Shown in pieces: positions 6,181 to 7,291 of a DNA stretch of 7,291 bases (position 1 is the first letter of the stretch; every line of letters starts with the position of its first letter). Under the pieces are notes generated by a model that searched no databases, was not told the origin of the DNA, and worked only from the letters and a program-made list of their open reading frames with translations. The position numbers and the translations under genes are program-made. Source of the DNA: Kiritimatiellia bacterium (lineage in GTDB: Bacteria > Verrucomicrobiota > Kiritimatiellia > RFP12 > DVOR01); the NCBI GenBank assembly GCA_017646485.1, contig JAGCML010000198.1, positions 1 to 7,291 on the forward strand, in the 5' to 3' direction.

Positions 6181-6283
6181 GGCCGCTTCGCGGGGCGAGG
6201 CAAGCTCGCGCGGTACAGGCTGTCGCCTGCTTAACGAACCGGGGATTGCATCCCCGGCTATAATCTGTCGCCCTTTCAGGGCT
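6181..6283 (-). repeat. Five-hairpin structured repeat, copy A
   Basis: Read on the minus strand from 6283 down, this copy begins AGCCCTGAAAGGGCGAC, as copy B does. The hairpins, with + coordinates, are GCCCT/AGGGC at 6270-6282, CCGGGGA/TCCCCGG at 6239-6257, CAGGC/GCCTG at 6216-6229, GCGAG/CTCGC at 6195-6209 and CCGC/GCGG at 6183-6193. The stretch matches, from memory and unchecked, a widespread intergenic repeat of gut Bacteroidales and PVC genomes whose spurious translation contains ALKGR. Confidence 0.75.
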
Positions 6284-6295
6284 GTATCGTATCTT

Positions 6296-6319
6296 GCGCA
6301 TTTACCTTTGCAAATGCGC
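6296..6319. other. 8-bp hairpin between the two repeat copies
   Basis: GCGCATTT (6296-6303) pairs perfectly with AAATGCGC (6312-6319) around an 8-nt loop. No T-tract follows on the plus strand. It starts 13 nt beyond the conserved end of copy A and has no equivalent beside copy B. Confidence 0.55.
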
Positions 6320-6402
6320 CCTCGCTCACAGCGCTCGGAGACGAAGGCCGAAAACGATGAACTCATTAAGGTGCATCAAAAGCCCTGATCGCTCTTACGC
6401 TG

Positions 6403-6440
6403 GTCCTACAAGGGTGGCCGCCCTTGTAGGACATCTTTTT
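6403..6440 (+). terminator. Strong terminator-like hairpin inside the gene-free spacer
   Basis: GTCCTACAAGGG (6403-6414) pairs perfectly with 6421-6432 over a 6-nt loop, and ATCTTTTT follows. This is a textbook plus-strand intrinsic terminator, but no gene precedes it after the topoisomerase terminator. It could end an unrecognised small transcript from within the element, back up the first terminator, or simply be a palindromic repeat unit. Confidence 0.6.
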
Positions 6441-6469
6441 AATAACTCCTTCGATATCAAAAAGACGGC

Positions 6470-6487
6470 ACAATTATAGCGAATTGT
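6470..6487. other. A+T-rich inverted repeat before copy B
   Basis: ACAATT (6470-6475) and AATTGT (6482-6487) are separated by ATAGCG. The minus strand here contains TATAAT, but no -35 box lies at a suitable distance, so no promoter is called. Confidence 0.35.
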
Positions 6488-6495
6488 AATAGATA

Positions 6496-6615
6496 AGCCC
6501 TGAAAGGGCGACTAGATTACAGCCGGGGGTGAGCGAGTGAAACGAGCGTAGCCCCCGGTAAATGTAGGCACGCGCAGCGTGTACCGCGCGGACAACGTCC
6601 GCCCCGCGTTAGCGG
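6496..6615 (+). repeat. Five-hairpin structured repeat, copy B
   Basis: This copy is in the opposite orientation to copy A. Its hairpins are GCCCT/AGGGC (6497-6509), CCGGGGG/CCCCCGG (6523-6558, with a 22-nt loop), CACGC/GCGTG (6569-6581), GCGGAC/GTCCGC (6588-6602) and CCGC/GCGG (6604-6615). Bases between the stems, such as AGATTA, GTACCGCGCG and CCCCGCG, are shared with copy A. Stems 2-4 differ in sequence from copy A but remain paired. Confidence 0.75.
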
Positions 6616-6682
6616 CAAAGCATTAGCGCATGGGAATCACTTCATTTTTTAGGAGCAATATTTTTAGAAGAAACTTTACCCA

Positions 6683-6699
6683 CACACATGGGACTTGAA
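6683..6699 (-). repeat. Right outer inverted repeat (17 bp)
   Basis: CACACATGGGACTTGAA is the exact reverse complement of 6045-6061. The right copy of the TCCCGTTTTT direct repeat begins at the next base, 6700. Confidence 0.85.
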
Positions 6700-6711
6700 T
6701 CCCGTTTTTTT
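6688..6711 (+). terminator. Weak terminator-like hairpin at the right end of the element
   Basis: ATGGGA (6688-6693) can pair with TCCCGT (6700-6705) over the loop CTTGAA, including one T-G pair, and a run of seven T follows (6705-6711). The hairpin spans the junction between the outer inverted repeat and the direct repeat. It would stop plus-strand transcription before proS, but the stem is short. Confidence 0.4.
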
Positions 6712-6783
6712 CTGTCTTTTGACAATCTTGATTGAAAGGGGCTTTTAAGCGAAAAATAATTCCATTTTTGCGTGATTATTTTC

Positions 6784-6811
6784 TTGCATTTTTCTCTGGA
6801 TTTGAGATACT
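6784..6811 (+). promoter_or_regulatory. Promoter of proS
   Basis: TTGCAT (6784-6789) and GATACT (6806-6811) are 16 nt apart, and TGA (6803-6805) makes an extended -10. The expected leader is about 44 nt. It contains a small hairpin CTTGA-AATA-TCAAG (6826-6839) just before the Shine-Dalgarno site AGAGAGGA (6846-6853). The hairpin looks too small to be a T-box or other known riboswitch. Confidence 0.6.
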
Positions 6812-6861
6812 TATGCACGTTTTGTCTTGAAATATCAAGCAGTTAAAGAGAGGACCCTTTT

Positions 6862-7291
6862 ATGATGCGTTGGAGCCAGGCATTATTGAATACTTTGCGT
6901 GATGCACCGCAAGATGCCGAAATTATTAGTCATAAGTTGATGATTCGCGCTGGAATGTTGCGCAAACTTGGTGGTGGCCTTTACACCTACATGCCGTTGG
7001 GCATGCGTGCTTTGCGTAAAGTGGAAGCCATTGTGCGCGAAGAAATGGAGCGCGCTGGCGCCCAAGAAACCCTTTTCCCCATCCTTCAGCCCGCCGAACT
7101 CTGGAAGCAGTCGGGGCGTTGGGAGACCATGGGCCCTGGTATGTTCCGTGTGAAGGATCGTAAGGAGGCAATGTATGTCCTTACACCGACCGCAGAAGAA
7201 GCCTTCACGGCATTGGCCAAGAACGAAATCTCGTCTTATCGTCAGTTGCCTTGCATTATCTACCAGATGCAGGATAAGTTCCGTGACGAAA
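6862..7291 (+). CDS. proS: Prolyl-tRNA synthetase, 5' part (cut by window end)
   Basis: The first 143 codons of a bacterial-type (E. coli-like) ProRS are present. This class II synthetase charges tRNA-Pro in the cytoplasm. The N-terminus [20 protein letters not shown] follows the family pattern, then [20 protein letters not shown] (22-41) and the class II motif 1 region [18 protein letters not shown] (45-62). [12 protein letters not shown] is at 76-87, LTPTAEE at 107-113 (E. coli has LGPTHEE), and KFRDE of motif 2 (139-143) stops at the window edge. The editing (INS) domain and anticodon-binding domain lie outside. The start at 6862 has AGAGAGGA 8 nt upstream; a second ATG follows at 6865. 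There is no stop or frameshift in the visible part. Confidence 0.95.
   Translation, partial: MMRWSQALLNTLRDAPQDAEIISHKLMIRAGMLRKLGGGLYTYMPLGMRALRKVEAIVREEMERAGAQETLFPILQPAELWKQSGRWETMGPGMFRVKDRKEAMYVLTPTAEEAFTALAKNEISSYRQLPCIIYQMQDKFRDE

Larger units (their letters stand above)
6043..6699. repeat. Composite non-coding element bounded by inverted repeats
   Basis: No gene is credible in the gap between the topoisomerase terminator and the proS promoter. This part is instead built from nested repeats. Outer inverted repeats lie at 6045-6061 and 6683-6699. Two inverted copies of a five-hairpin repeat lie at 6181-6283 and 6496-6615, with further hairpins between. A TCCCGTTTTT direct repeat flanks it on both sides (6033-6042 and 6700-6709), left by two bases (GG) and right with no gap. 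This is the arrangement expected of a small non-autonomous mobile element with a target duplication. It encodes no transposase, so mobility in trans is an inference. Confidence 0.5.

Noticed and set aside
6259..6264. Consensus TATAAT in the spacer, possible promoter
   Set aside because: It has no -35 box at a workable distance and lies in the linker after hairpin 2 of copy A, where the bases are part of the repeat.
6151..6366. 71-codon minus-strand frame in the spacer, containing ALKGR
   Set aside because: It is made almost entirely of repeat copy A and its hairpins. Such ALKGR peptides are a known by-product of translating this kind of intergenic repeat, and there is no ribosome site.
6294..6479. 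61-codon plus-strand frame in the spacer
   Set aside because: It runs through two hairpins and a terminator, has no Shine-Dalgarno site and no recognisable motif.
6043..6699. CRISPR array or integron-like array in the repeat-rich spacer
   Set aside because: The repeats are inverted and hairpin-forming, only two copies exist, and there are no regularly spaced short direct repeats or integrase gene.
6812..6861. T-box or other riboswitch in the proS leader
   Set aside because: The leader is only about 45-50 nt with one 5-bp hairpin and no T-box sequence, which is too small for a known riboswitch.

Overview
The window is about half G+C, and every gene reads on the + strand. It looks like a bacterial chromosome. 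The best guess for the lineage is the PVC group (Verrucomicrobiota, Kiritimatiellota or Lentisphaerota). This is an inference from two things: the type IIA topoisomerase B subunit has a short, insert-free architecture resembling the Chlamydia/Verrucomicrobia/Bacteroidota versions, and the spacer after it holds hairpin-rich repeats of a kind I recall from gut PVC and Bacteroidales genomes. Bacteroidota is less likely because there are clear Shine-Dalgarno sites (one AGGAGG) and ordinary -10 boxes, several with the extended TGN motif.

Layout. (1) Positions 1-218: a tRNA-Asp(GTC) gene with its own promoter and a strong intrinsic terminator. (2) Positions 219-4125: a tightly packed five-gene operon. 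It encodes a PHP-domain phosphoesterase with an N-terminal extension, an ADP-ribosylglycohydrolase-family enzyme, the 16S rRNA methyltransferase RsmE, a prephenate dehydrogenase (TyrA) and a small CPHC thioredoxin-fold protein. Gene junctions are 15 nt, a 1-nt overlap, a 4-nt overlap and 9 nt, and a GAAA-loop terminator closes the unit. (3) Positions 4107-6042: a monocistronic type IIA topoisomerase B subunit (ParE/GyrB-like, 607 aa). Its promoter overlaps the previous terminator, and it ends at a 15-bp terminator hairpin. (4) Positions 6043-6783: a spacer without a credible gene but full of secondary structure. (5) Positions 6784-7291: a promoter and the 5' part of proS (prolyl-tRNA synthetase), cut by the window edge.

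The genes are mostly housekeeping: translation (tRNA-Asp, RsmE, ProS), DNA topology (ParE) and tyrosine synthesis (TyrA). Two hydrolases and a redox protein of unknown substrate share the operon with rsmE and tyrA. No pathway joining all five is evident.

The most interesting stretch is 6033-6709. A perfect 17-bp inverted repeat bounds about 655 bp, and a 10-bp direct repeat lies just outside it. Inside are two copies, in opposite orientation, of a five-hairpin repeat whose stems keep pairing although their sequences differ. This looks like a non-coding composite or mobile element placed immediately after the topoisomerase gene terminator.
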